From: Candidatus Saccharimonadota bacterium
Lineage (GTDB): Bacteria > Patescibacteriota > Saccharimonadia > Saccharimonadales > UBA4665
Assembly (NCBI GenBank): GCA_029288515.1
Contig: JARIHB010000043.1
Span: forward strand, 1-5,557
Length of the DNA: 5,557 nt
Direction: 5' to 3'
Shown here: in pieces, positions 1-5,451 of the stretch
Layout: every line of letters begins with the position of its first letter
How positions within the stretch are numbered: the stretch's first letter is position 1
Notes under the pieces: generated by a model
What the model was told of the DNA's origin: nothing
What the model saw: the letters and a program-made list of their open reading frames with translations, nothing else
Databases searched by the model: none
Program-made: the position numbers and the translations under genes

Positions 1-19
1 AGATGTGTATAAGAGACAG
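1..19 (+). other. Residual Tn5/Nextera mosaic-end adapter (artefact)
   Basis: The first 19 bases, AGATGTGTATAAGAGACAG, are identical to the Tn5 transposase mosaic end used in Nextera tagmentation adapters. Their position at the very first base of the window fits untrimmed adapter at a contig end, not a genomic element. No transposase or second inverted end is present, so a natural Tn5 end is unlikely. Genomic sequence should be taken to start at about base 20. Confidence 0.95.
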
Positions 20-27
20 GAAAGTAC

Positions 28-44
28 GGAAGTGTGAGGCTTCC
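28..44 (+). other. Small hairpin upstream of the first gene
   Basis: GGAAG (28-32) and CTTCC (40-44) form a perfect 5-bp stem around a 7-base loop. It lies directly before a second, stronger hairpin at 47-71. It may be part of a terminator or of an RNA whose body lies beyond the contig edge. The stem is short and could be chance. Confidence 0.25.
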
Positions 45-46
45 AT

Positions 47-71
47 GAAGGCCCGGGCAGACCGGGTCTTC
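47..71 (+). terminator. Candidate stem-loop terminator or leader hairpin
   Basis: GAAGGCCCGG (47-56) pairs along its whole length with CCGGGTCTTC (62-71), giving a 10-bp stem with one G-T pair and a 5-base loop (57-61). The following bases are only moderately T-rich (TTGATTTAT), so this is not a textbook intrinsic terminator. The likeliest reading is the end of a transcript entering from beyond the contig start. A leader structure for the gene starting at 114 is the alternative. A TATAAA box at 86-91 lies between the hairpin and that gene, but no matching -35 was found. Confidence 0.4.
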
Positions 72-113
72 TTGATTTATCCGGTTATAAAAGCAGTAGG
101 CTAAGGAGTTACC

Positions 114-893
114 GTGGAACACAAGCCGTCATTTTCGCAAGACTGGAATCCGTCGCCGCACCAGACACCCGCCCGCGCGGAATCTAAGCGTTTAGCGCGC
201 AAACAGATAGTCTTTATTATCGGCGCCGCCGTGGCGGGCATCGCCCTTTTGTCGGTGTTGATTACTGTGGGTTTGTGGTGGGCGTGGGGATCGCATGGCG
301 ACAAGCCCGCCACTACGACGCCTGCAACCACAACACCGCCGCCAACCGCCCAGAGCACTGACGCATCACCCAAGACATTTACTAGCCGTACGCTTAATGT
401 GGGGTTTACGTATCCGGGTACCTGGCGAGTGCGGGAGAACGCTGATAAGTCACAGGTCATGATAACCTCACCCCAAGTAACGTATCAAAGGGCAGGCATT
501 GCTACCCAAGGAGTATTTACGCTCAAGCTGCGCAACGGTATTGTGCCCCAAGCCATGCAGACCACCTTGCAGGATATCGTCGCCGTACAGAAATCGGAGG
601 TAATTGCCTATGCTAGCCCGACTGATCAGCAGCGTCAGTACACTAATCTCTCGTTTGGCGGTAAAGGCGATAAGATGAGTCTGCTGATGGTAACCGGTGG
701 CAGTGAATTCGCACCGGGCGAGGCTTTTGCCTCCGGGCTGGACATGCAGGGAGCGTTTTATTTAGTGGCAGGCGGGTATGGTTCCGATCCGAATGATACA
801 CTTAGTTTCGACGGACTACCTATCAGCTCATTTACCGGAACGGCAGTATACCGTGAAGCGGTCAGTATCATTGAATCTATCAAAGTATATTAG
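114..893 (+). CDS. Membrane-anchored protein with PsbP-like extracytoplasmic domain
   Basis: A 259-residue protein of unknown specific function. The start is GTG at 114, chosen because a strong Shine-Dalgarno AAGGAG (103-108) lies 5 bases upstream. Residues 1-30 are a basic, proline-containing cytoplasmic tail. Residues 31-57 are one hydrophobic segment ending in WWAW, acting as a signal anchor. Residues 60-85 form a low-complexity Thr/Pro/Ala linker typical of surface-exposed spacers. Residues about 90-259 form a globular domain. Its opening NVGFTYPGTWRV resembles the 'FxYPxGW' start of PsbP/Mog1-like domains, which occur in many uncharacterised bacterial lipoproteins and anchored proteins. 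This is a fold-level resemblance, and no catalytic motif is visible. The topology (N-in, C-out) follows from the basic tail. The next gene, rmuC, is 60 bases downstream with its own candidate promoter, so a shared operon is not required. Confidence 0.8.
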   Translation: MEHKPSFSQDWNPSPHQTPARAESKRLARKQIVFIIGAAVAGIALLSVLITVGLWWAWGSHGDKPATTTPATTTPPPTAQSTDASPKTFTSRTLNVGFTYPGTWRVRENADKSQVMITSPQVTYQRAGIATQGVFTLKLRNGIVPQAMQTTLQDIVAVQKSEVIAYASPTDQQRQYTNLSFGGKGDKMSLLMVTGGSEFAPGEAFASGLDMQGAFYLVAGGYGSDPNDTLSFDGLPISSFTGTAVYREAVSIIESIKVY

Positions 894-915
894 CGGATTT
901 GCCGACCCGGAGGGG

Positions 916-944
916 GTGACGAATAGCTGTAAACGGCGTACAAT
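916..944 (+). promoter_or_regulatory. Candidate sigma70-type promoter for rmuC
   Basis: The -35-like GTGACG (916-921, four of six consensus bases) and the -10-like TACAAT (939-944, five of six) are separated by 17 bases. The -10 ends 9 bases before the rmuC ATG at 954, so transcription would begin at or just before the start codon and give a leaderless or nearly leaderless mRNA. No Shine-Dalgarno lies before that ATG, which agrees with this reading. Confidence 0.45.
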
Positions 945-953
945 ATCCTGCAC

Positions 954-2045
954 ATGCTTATAGCGGTTATCATACTGGGGGTACTCTGCGCGGCACTGCT
1001 GTTATTGGTAGTGCGCCGTGCTAGTGCACCTGCCGGCGACACGCAGGCTTCTTTGCTGCTGAAACAGGATTTGGCGCAATTAAGCCAACAGATTACTCAT
1101 CTTAAAGACGGCCTCCAGCACCAGCTAACCGAGCGCATGGACAAAAACCAAGAACTGATGCGCGATTCCATACAGCGCCAGTTCAGTGCCAGCAGCAAGC
1201 TGATCGCCGACGTAACAGAGCGTTTAACAAAGCTAGATGAGACCAACAAGCGCGTGGTAAATGTCGCCGACGAGCTGCGTACCTTACAGAATGTCCTGCA
1301 AAATCCGAAACAGCGCGGTGTACTGGGTGAATATTATCTGAACCAGGTGTTGGAAAATGTGCTGCCGCCGGAGCGGTTCAAGCTGCAGTATAAGATCTGC
1401 AAGGATGATCAAGGGCACGATTTGATATGCGATGCCGTTATCTTGCTGGAAAAAGGTAAAATGCTGCCCGTGGATTCCAAGTTTTCGCTGGAAAATTACA
1501 ATCGCCTGCTGGAGGAGACCGACAAAACACAGCGTGACCTGCTGGTAAAGGCCTTTAAGTCCGACCTTAAAAATCGCATCGATGAGACATCGAAGTACAT
1601 CCAGCCGCGCGACGGCACCATGGACTACGCGTTTATGTTCATACCGTCCGAGGCTATTTATTATGACTTGCTGGTGAACAAGATTGGGGCCACCACTACC
1701 AGCGCTCGCGATCTAATAGAATACGCCTTCCGCGAAAAGAATGTTATTATTGTAAGCCCTACAACATTTATGGCATATTTGCAGACGGTATTACAGGGCC
1801 TGCGCGCCCTGCAGATTGAAGACCAGGCTAAGGAAATTCAGCAACGGGTAGGCGAGCTGGGCCGGCATATCCAAACATATGAGCAGCTGATGCAGAAACT
1901 GGGCGGCAGTCTGGGCACGACCGTTAATCATTTTAATAATGCCCACAAAGAACTCAAGAAGGTAGATAAAGATGTAACTAAAATTGCCAAGGTCAACCCA
2001 TCAGTTGAGCCGCTCATACTCGACCGGCCGCAGGCCGACGATTGA
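954..2045 (+). CDS. rmuC: RmuC-family DNA recombination protein
   Basis: A 363-residue RmuC homologue. The family is linked in E. coli to limiting recombination at inverted repeats and has a PD-(D/E)xK-like nuclease core. Residues 1-20 are a membrane anchor. Residues about 30-115 are Gln/Lys/Glu-rich and predicted coiled coil. The conserved core follows: RGVLGE (121-126), CDAVILLEKGKMLPVDSK (159-176, with D160 and the D174-S-K176 motif as likely metal/catalytic residues), FIPSEA (229-234) and VIIVSPTTFMAYL (264-276). A second helical stretch covers about 280-345. It is shorter than the E. coli protein (about 475 residues), mostly at the N-terminal coiled coil and C-terminal tail. The ATG at 954 is the only ATG, GTG or TTG start between the upstream in-frame stop (930-932) and the conserved region, yet it has no ribosome site. 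The protein is probably membrane-tethered with its nuclease core in the cytoplasm. Confidence 0.93.
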   Translation: MLIAVIILGVLCAALLLLVVRRASAPAGDTQASLLLKQDLAQLSQQITHLKDGLQHQLTERMDKNQELMRDSIQRQFSASSKLIADVTERLTKLDETNKRVVNVADELRTLQNVLQNPKQRGVLGEYYLNQVLENVLPPERFKLQYKICKDDQGHDLICDAVILLEKGKMLPVDSKFSLENYNRLLEETDKTQRDLLVKAFKSDLKNRIDETSKYIQPRDGTMDYAFMFIPSEAIYYDLLVNKIGATTTSARDLIEYAFREKNVIIVSPTTFMAYLQTVLQGLRALQIEDQAKEIQQRVGELGRHIQTYEQLMQKLGGSLGTTVNHFNNAHKELKKVDKDVTKIAKVNPSVEPLILDRPQADD

Positions 2046-2071
2046 CCCTTTCGCATTGTTACCGGTAAGAT
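2042..2071 (+). promoter_or_regulatory. Candidate promoter of the acidic orphan gene
   Basis: The -35-like TTGACC (2042-2047, five of six consensus bases) overlaps the TGA stop of rmuC (2043-2045). The -10-like TAAGAT (2066-2071) follows after 18 bases and is 7 bases from the ATG at 2079, so the transcript would start at the ATG. No Shine-Dalgarno is present before that ATG. The close fit in spacing is the main support. Confidence 0.5.
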
Positions 2072-2078
2072 ATTTAAT

Positions 2079-2825
2079 ATGGAATCAGTAGACGCTTTTG
2101 ATGCTCATAATAATGACGACCTTACGCCCCATATCGACCTGGAGGCATTGCGTACCCGGTACTGTCAGGGACAAGTCGATTTTTTTCGTGAGGCAATTAT
2201 GGCCGCAGATGGCGATCATGGAGAGCTGCCACAGGTGGAGGTCACTGGCCTGCTGCAAGGTATCGTCCGGCAAGGGGATCAACAGTACGCAGTGGAATTG
2301 GGGGTTGCACCGGCCATAGTAGATGAGGGCAGCGCACCGTCGAGGCTTGGATCCTATGATATCGTATGGGCGGTGCGCAGCTCCGAGCTGCCTGGTGAAC
2401 CGCCGCCCACTTGGCAGTCACCTGAACCTGATGATTATAGAGTTGCTTTTATAGATGCTATGCCTATTAACGCTGGCGAGACGCGCCGTTCGAGCGTGTA
2501 TTATGAGCGTTCGGCGCAGTTGGATCCTACTGATGAGCGCGCAACACCTCAGGAGGAGGAAGCAGCCTTAGCGTTGCGCAGCCGGGCGCATACGCTTGAC
2601 ACCGTAGGCTTGCTGTACGGTGATGACATGCCATCGCTCGCTAGAACACTGCACCGTATATTTACGGGTGAGCAGGATCAAGCGGCAGGCTTTGTACTCC
2701 CTATTGACCAGGCTGTCGCCGGTCTCCGGCAAGAAATGAACGCCATGGGCGCCCGTAGACAAGTTAGGTTGGACCTGATTGCGGAAGAGTTCAGCGGTGA
2801 TTCACCACCTTCTGATGCCGCCTAG
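2079..2825 (+). CDS. Acidic soluble protein of unknown function
   Basis: A 248-residue protein I do not recognise. It has no signal peptide or membrane segment and is rich in Asp and Glu, so it is probably cytoplasmic. Residues 15-45 look helical. Residues 50-100 alternate short beta-like stretches (VEVTGLLQGIV, YAVELGV, YDIVWAV). A Pro-rich loop lies at 104-118. A further strand (RVAFIDAMPI, 121-130) and an acidic helix (158-172) follow. The C-terminal half is helical and ends in a Ser/Pro/Asp tail. There is one cysteine (C29) and no recognisable catalytic or nucleotide-binding motif. The ATG at 2079 is the first usual start after the rmuC stop and lies in the same frame as rmuC, 11 codons on. 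No ribosome site is visible, but a promoter-like pair places the transcript start at the ATG. Uninterrupted length and the flush fit between neighbours support it as a real gene. Confidence 0.75.
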   Translation: MESVDAFDAHNNDDLTPHIDLEALRTRYCQGQVDFFREAIMAADGDHGELPQVEVTGLLQGIVRQGDQQYAVELGVAPAIVDEGSAPSRLGSYDIVWAVRSSELPGEPPPTWQSPEPDDYRVAFIDAMPINAGETRRSSVYYERSAQLDPTDERATPQEEEAALALRSRAHTLDTVGLLYGDDMPSLARTLHRIFTGEQDQAAGFVLPIDQAVAGLRQEMNAMGARRQVRLDLIAEEFSGDSPPSDAA

Positions 2826-2840
2826 CTATTAAACAGCTAG
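2822..2840. repeat. Inverted repeat carrying both convergent stop codons
   Basis: CTAGCT (2822-2827) and AGCTAG (2835-2840) form a perfect 6-bp inverted repeat around a 7-base loop. The TAG stop of the + strand gene (2823-2825) lies in one arm, and the TAG stop of the - strand vanY-like gene (2839-2837) in the other. It could form a hairpin on both transcripts and act as a weak shared terminator, but it is AT-containing and lacks a T-tract on either side. Confidence 0.4.
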
Positions 2841-3694
2841 TAACTGACACCGCCGCTTACGCCAAAGAATTCTTCAAGCGTTTCGATCTGTTTGCTGTGC
2901 ATTTCGGCTGCCAGGACGGTACCTATGTACCGAATATGCCAGGGCTCATATTCATAGCCGGTGGTTGACTCTTTGGAGGCAGTGTAACGGATAAGGAAAC
3001 CGTAGCGATATGCATTAGCAGCCAGCCATGTGCCCTCTGGGGTGTTGGCAAAGCATTGGGCTACGTTACACGACGGCTGCGTAGTGCCACCCAGGTCGGC
3101 AGCCAGGCCGGTCTGGTGCTCGCTGTATCCTGGCCGGGCGCTTTGGCGATCAGCAACCGCTTGGCCTTGCGACTGGACGTATCCGTTGTAGAGCGTTACC
3201 TGGAAATTGTACGAACGATAACCGCTTTGCAAATTAAAATGTACTCCCTGCGCAGCAGCAGCGGTGACCATTGTTTCGAGTGCTTTAGCCATGTCGGCGC
3301 GTACGTATTTTTCGGTGCTGGTGATGTTGGACCGCAGTGGTATGCCCGGCACTACCAGGTCTGTGGGAGTGTATGTTTTAGGCGACAGCGGGTGTTGTTT
3401 GTTGACAATTACCCAAAGACTTGCGGAATCGGTAAGCGAATACTGGTGGTTGTTGAAGCCGGATGTAGCCGGTGGTGCTGCTGAGGGATTTTGCTGAGAC
3501 GAGAGTGTTTTTGCTGTACCCGCAGCCTGCGGGGTTGTATGGTGCCGGGCGACATACGTAGCTGTAGCGGCTACTATCAGCATAGCCACGGCTACTAGGA
3601 TCACGGTAGCGAATCGTATGGGATTAGTTTTTCGGGGCTGCGAAGGCGCATACGTGCTGCGCCGTACGTTCACGCGCCGCTCGGAACGATACAT
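2837..3694 (-). CDS. VanY-like D-alanyl-D-alanine carboxypeptidase (M15B)
   Basis: A 285-residue membrane-anchored peptidase that should remove the terminal D-Ala from peptidoglycan stem peptides outside the cell. A basic N-terminus (1-25) precedes one membrane segment (about 26-48), then an Ala/Ser/Pro/Gln linker (53-80) and the VanY domain (about 112-275). All M15 hallmarks are intact: the SGYRS motif (157-161), SEHQTGLAAD with zinc ligands H193 and D200, and EPWH with catalytic E250 and zinc ligand H253. Two cysteines in CNVAQC (C209, C214) could form an extracytoplasmic disulfide. The start is the ATG at 3694-3692. It overlaps the TAA of the upstream hydrolase as TAATG, and AAGGA (3708-3704) lies 9 bases upstream, so it is translationally coupled. 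A start 15 codons earlier (3739) is possible but would overlap the hydrolase by 46 bases and has less support. D,D-carboxypeptidase is favoured over dipeptidase or endopeptidase, on general VanY similarity only. Confidence 0.92.
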   Translation of the reverse strand: MYRSERRVNVRRSTYAPSQPRKTNPIRFATVILVAVAMLIVAATATYVARHHTTPQAAGTAKTLSSQQNPSAAPPATSGFNNHQYSLTDSASLWVIVNKQHPLSPKTYTPTDLVVPGIPLRSNITSTEKYVRADMAKALETMVTAAAAQGVHFNLQSGYRSYNFQVTLYNGYVQSQGQAVADRQSARPGYSEHQTGLAADLGGTTQPSCNVAQCFANTPEGTWLAANAYRYGFLIRYTASKESTTGYEYEPWHIRYIGTVLAAEMHSKQIETLEEFFGVSGGVSY

Positions 3695-5019
3695 TAACGT
3701 TTTTCCTTCAAAACATCGATAACCAGGGCGGCTGTCCAACTGAAATCCGGGGCGCCCAGACCCTGGCCTGTAAGCGGGTTGAAGTATTCATAAAAACCGT
3801 GCTCCTGCGCCATTTCAACCATAAGTTCAGCCAGCGCGTCGGCATGGTCGTGGTACCCGTAGCGCCGCAATCCCTGGATAATGAGCCAGTTCATATTAAA
3901 CCAGGTCGGACCCTGCCAGTACCGGACAGGGTTGAACCAGGTAGAGTTAAGCGGGGCGCTGGGCACTGGATAGGCAGGGCCGAACAGATGCTCATTCTCT
4001 AAGGACTTAACAAGTGTGGCGGCGCGCTCTTTACTAATGCAGCCAGCATATAACGGCAGCAAGCCGGCAACACTTTGCTCTTTTAATAACCGGTGGGTCG
4101 TGAAGTCGCGCGGATAATACGATTCGGTATAGGGGTCCCACAGCTCGTCAAGAGCGCGTGCTGTTTTGTACATACGCGCCGTAAGTTCTTCAGGAATGTC
4201 CGCCCGAATACTTTTGGCAATCTCTAGCAAGTGCTCGTTTGCTCTGACGAATATACAGTTGAAGGCCAGATCTTCAATAGCAAACAGTGAGTGCTCCAAT
4301 ATCTTGTTGATATTGTATTCTTTGCGGCGCAGACGGCGCTGAGCATCGTATAGGGCCATAGCCTCGATGTTAGTAGGGCGCTGTTCAGGCGCAACGTGGC
4401 GGGTGTCCAGCCGGAAAAAACTGAGCAGCGCTGCTAGGCGGGTTTTGTCGAGCACTCTGATCCACCAAGGCAGCAAGTGCTCGTTCATATCGGCCATCCA
4501 CGGCGGGGTGGTGTCGAGCCCTGTTTCCCAGGGGTGGATTACCAGGGCGAGTCCTTCCTTGTGCGGATCGCGGTCGGTGTACAGCCACTGATGGTAGGAG
4601 AGCAGGGCTGGGAATACTTGGCGGTACCAGCTGCGCCGTTCTACCACCGACATTTTTTTACCAATTTGCACCACGGCTTCGGCCAGCATGGGCGGCTGGG
4701 TAATGCCACTGGTGCTGATATCATCCGGCGCGTAGGGGCTGACCCAGCTGCGCCAGACGCCAAGGTAGGGGTGAGCTTTGCGGCCGGGGGTAAGTATCAT
4801 GTGAGGCACCATGCCGTTGGACCATTGGCCGCGTAAGAGGCTCAAGATTTCCATTTTAGCTCGTTCGACGTCATAGTGCCGTTGGCCGATGGCAATAAAA
4901 CAGCTATCCCACAGCCATTGATGAGGGTATAGGTCTTTAGCGGGCACAGTATATAGTCCGCGGTCGTTTTGGCTGAGTATTTCTTTTGCTGCTGCAAAAA
5001 GTTCTGCAGTATCGCTCAT
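3694..5019 (-). CDS. GH63-type glycoside hydrolase (glucosylglycerate/mannosylglycerate hydrolase-like)
   Basis: A 441-residue protein of the (alpha/alpha)6-barrel GH63/trehalase-like group. It lacks a signal peptide and is probably cytoplasmic. Visible motifs in order: YPHQWLWDSCF (31-41), HPWETGLDTTPPW (162-174) matching the GH63 'WExGxDNSPxW' signature with D169 as likely general acid, YWQGPTWFNMNW (367-378), and FYEYFNPLTGQG...FSWTAAL (409-431) with E411 as likely base. Single-domain length near 440 residues matches bacterial glucosylglycerate/mannosylglycerate hydrolases better than the much longer eukaryotic glucosidase I. The substrate is an inference; another alpha-glucoside or alpha-mannoside is possible. 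The start is the ATG at 5019. A start at 5145 would add 42 residues unlike the family and overlap padR. The chosen ATG lacks a ribosome site but has a TATACT box 7 bases upstream. The TAA stop overlaps the ATG of the vanY-like gene, so the two form an operon. Confidence 0.88.
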   Translation of the reverse strand: MSDTAELFAAAKEILSQNDRGLYTVPAKDLYPHQWLWDSCFIAIGQRHYDVERAKMEILSLLRGQWSNGMVPHMILTPGRKAHPYLGVWRSWVSPYAPDDISTSGITQPPMLAEAVVQIGKKMSVVERRSWYRQVFPALLSYHQWLYTDRDPHKEGLALVIHPWETGLDTTPPWMADMNEHLLPWWIRVLDKTRLAALLSFFRLDTRHVAPEQRPTNIEAMALYDAQRRLRRKEYNINKILEHSLFAIEDLAFNCIFVRANEHLLEIAKSIRADIPEELTARMYKTARALDELWDPYTESYYPRDFTTHRLLKEQSVAGLLPLYAGCISKERAATLVKSLENEHLFGPAYPVPSAPLNSTWFNPVRYWQGPTWFNMNWLIIQGLRRYGYHDHADALAELMVEMAQEHGFYEYFNPLTGQGLGAPDFSWTAALVIDVLKEKR

Positions 5020-5026
5020 GCTTTCC

Positions 5027-5032
5027 AGTATA
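5027..5032 (-). promoter_or_regulatory. Candidate -10 box of the hydrolase-vanY operon
   Basis: On the - strand TATACT (five of six matches to TATAAT) ends 7 bases before the hydrolase ATG at 5019, which would give a leaderless transcript. I could not find a convincing -35 at 16-18 bases (the 17-base position reads CACTGT). The promoter may be weak or activator-dependent. GGAAAG between the box and the ATG is too close to the start to serve as a normal ribosome site. Confidence 0.4.
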
Positions 5033-5060
5033 GCGCGTTTAGGCGGTGAACAGTGAGCTA

Positions 5061-5089
5061 TTGACAAAATATAGTACCTTGTATAACAT
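5061..5089 (+). promoter_or_regulatory. Promoter and possible PadR operator
   Basis: A perfect -35 TTGACA (5061-5066) is followed by overlapping -10 candidates: TAACAT (5084-5089, 17-base spacer) and TATAAC (5082-5087, 15-base spacer). The former ends 8 bases before the padR ATG at 5098, which has no ribosome site, so a leaderless transcript is likely. ATAGTA occurs twice, at 5071-5076 and 5088-5093, 17 bases apart on either side of the -10, and TAC-CTT-GTA (5075-5083) is a short dyad. PadR proteins commonly bind AT-rich sites over their own promoters, so these repeats are operator candidates. Confidence 0.6.
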
Positions 5090-5097
5090 AGTAGTGT

Positions 5098-5451
5098 ATG
5101 AATGAAGATACCACATCGTCCATCGAACAGCAGGTAAGTGTGCAAATGCGCAAAGGACTGCTGGTGTACTGCGTGCTATTGCTGTGTGAAGACGGCAAAG
5201 TATATAGCTCGGATATTATTAAGCAGCTCCGTCAAGCGGAGCTCATCGTAGTGGAAGGTACGCTGTACCCCTTGCTCAGCCGCCTGGGCCGCGATAAGAT
5301 TTTGGCCTACGAATGGCAGGAGTCAGAGCAGGGGCCGCCGCGCAAGTATTACTGGCTTACAAACAGTGGACGCCAATTACTTGACGCATTGCGGGCATCG
5401 TACCATCAGCTGCACGCATCAGTTAGTCGTTTAGAGAAAGGAATCGTATGA
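5098..5451 (+). CDS. PadR-family transcriptional regulator
   Basis: A 117-residue winged-helix DNA-binding protein of the PadR family. Residues 17-30 (MRKGLLVYCVLLLC) are the opening helix. Residues 36-66 contain the helix-turn-helix with the family hallmark VEGTLYPLLSRL (52-63). The wing is EWQESEQGPPRKYYWLT (72-88), very close to the family pattern 'EsegGPpRKYYxLTxxG'. A C-terminal helix (about 91-114) should support dimer formation. Its length is typical of the small subfamily-2-like members with a short C-terminal part. The start at 5098 follows an in-frame TAG at 5092-5094; there is no Shine-Dalgarno, but a strong promoter ends 8 bases upstream. The TGA stop overlaps the next ATG as ATGA, so the two are translationally coupled. 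PadR genes are often beside the membrane-protein genes they control. Autoregulation of this pair is the natural inference, and the ligand is unknown. Confidence 0.93.
   Translation: MNEDTTSSIEQQVSVQMRKGLLVYCVLLLCEDGKVYSSDIIKQLRQAELIVVEGTLYPLLSRLGRDKILAYEWQESEQGPPRKYYWLTNSGRQLLDALRASYHQLHASVSRLEKGIV
5434..5441 (+). promoter_or_regulatory. Ribosome binding site of the PspC-like gene
   Basis: AGAAAGGA (5434-5441), inside the last codons of padR, lies 6 bases before the ATG at 5448. It supports that start and the coupling through the ATGA overlap. Confidence 0.7.

Noticed and set aside
101..460. Open frame of 119 codons on the - strand opposite the first gene
   Set aside because: It is antisense to a well-supported gene, has no recognisable domain, and its composition reflects the Thr/Pro linker codons read backwards.
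778..963. Open frame of 61 codons overlapping the end of gene one and the rmuC start
   Set aside because: It is a frame shadow of the first gene's C-terminus. A short GTG start at 916 within it has GGAGG only 2 bases away, which is too close, and the region is better explained as the rmuC promoter.
1794..1811. 6-bp inverted repeat (CAGGGC/GCCCTG) inside rmuC
   Set aside because: Short, GC-rich and within conserved coding sequence; expected by chance.
2043..2045. TGA recoded as an amino acid (as in Gracilibacteria), fusing RmuC to the next protein
   Set aside because: Long genes here contain no internal in-frame TGA and padR ends in an ATGA stop-start overlap, which fits TGA as a normal stop.
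2377..2391. Near-palindrome GCAGCTCCGAGCTGC inside the orphan gene
   Set aside because: It lies in coding sequence with a single-base centre, so it cannot form a usable hairpin loop, and there is no second copy.
3695..3739. Longer form of the VanY-like gene starting at 3739
   Set aside because: It would overlap the end of the hydrolase by 46 bases; the TAATG overlap and AAGGA site favour the start at 3694.
4477..4836. Open frame of 119 codons on the + strand inside the hydrolase gene
   Set aside because: It lies antisense to conserved GH63 motifs and has no ribosome site or family resemblance.
5020..5145. Longer form of the GH63 gene starting at 5145
   Set aside because: The extra 42 residues are Cys/Tyr/Ile-rich and unlike the family, they cover the divergent promoter and the start of padR, and a -10 box points to the ATG at 5019.
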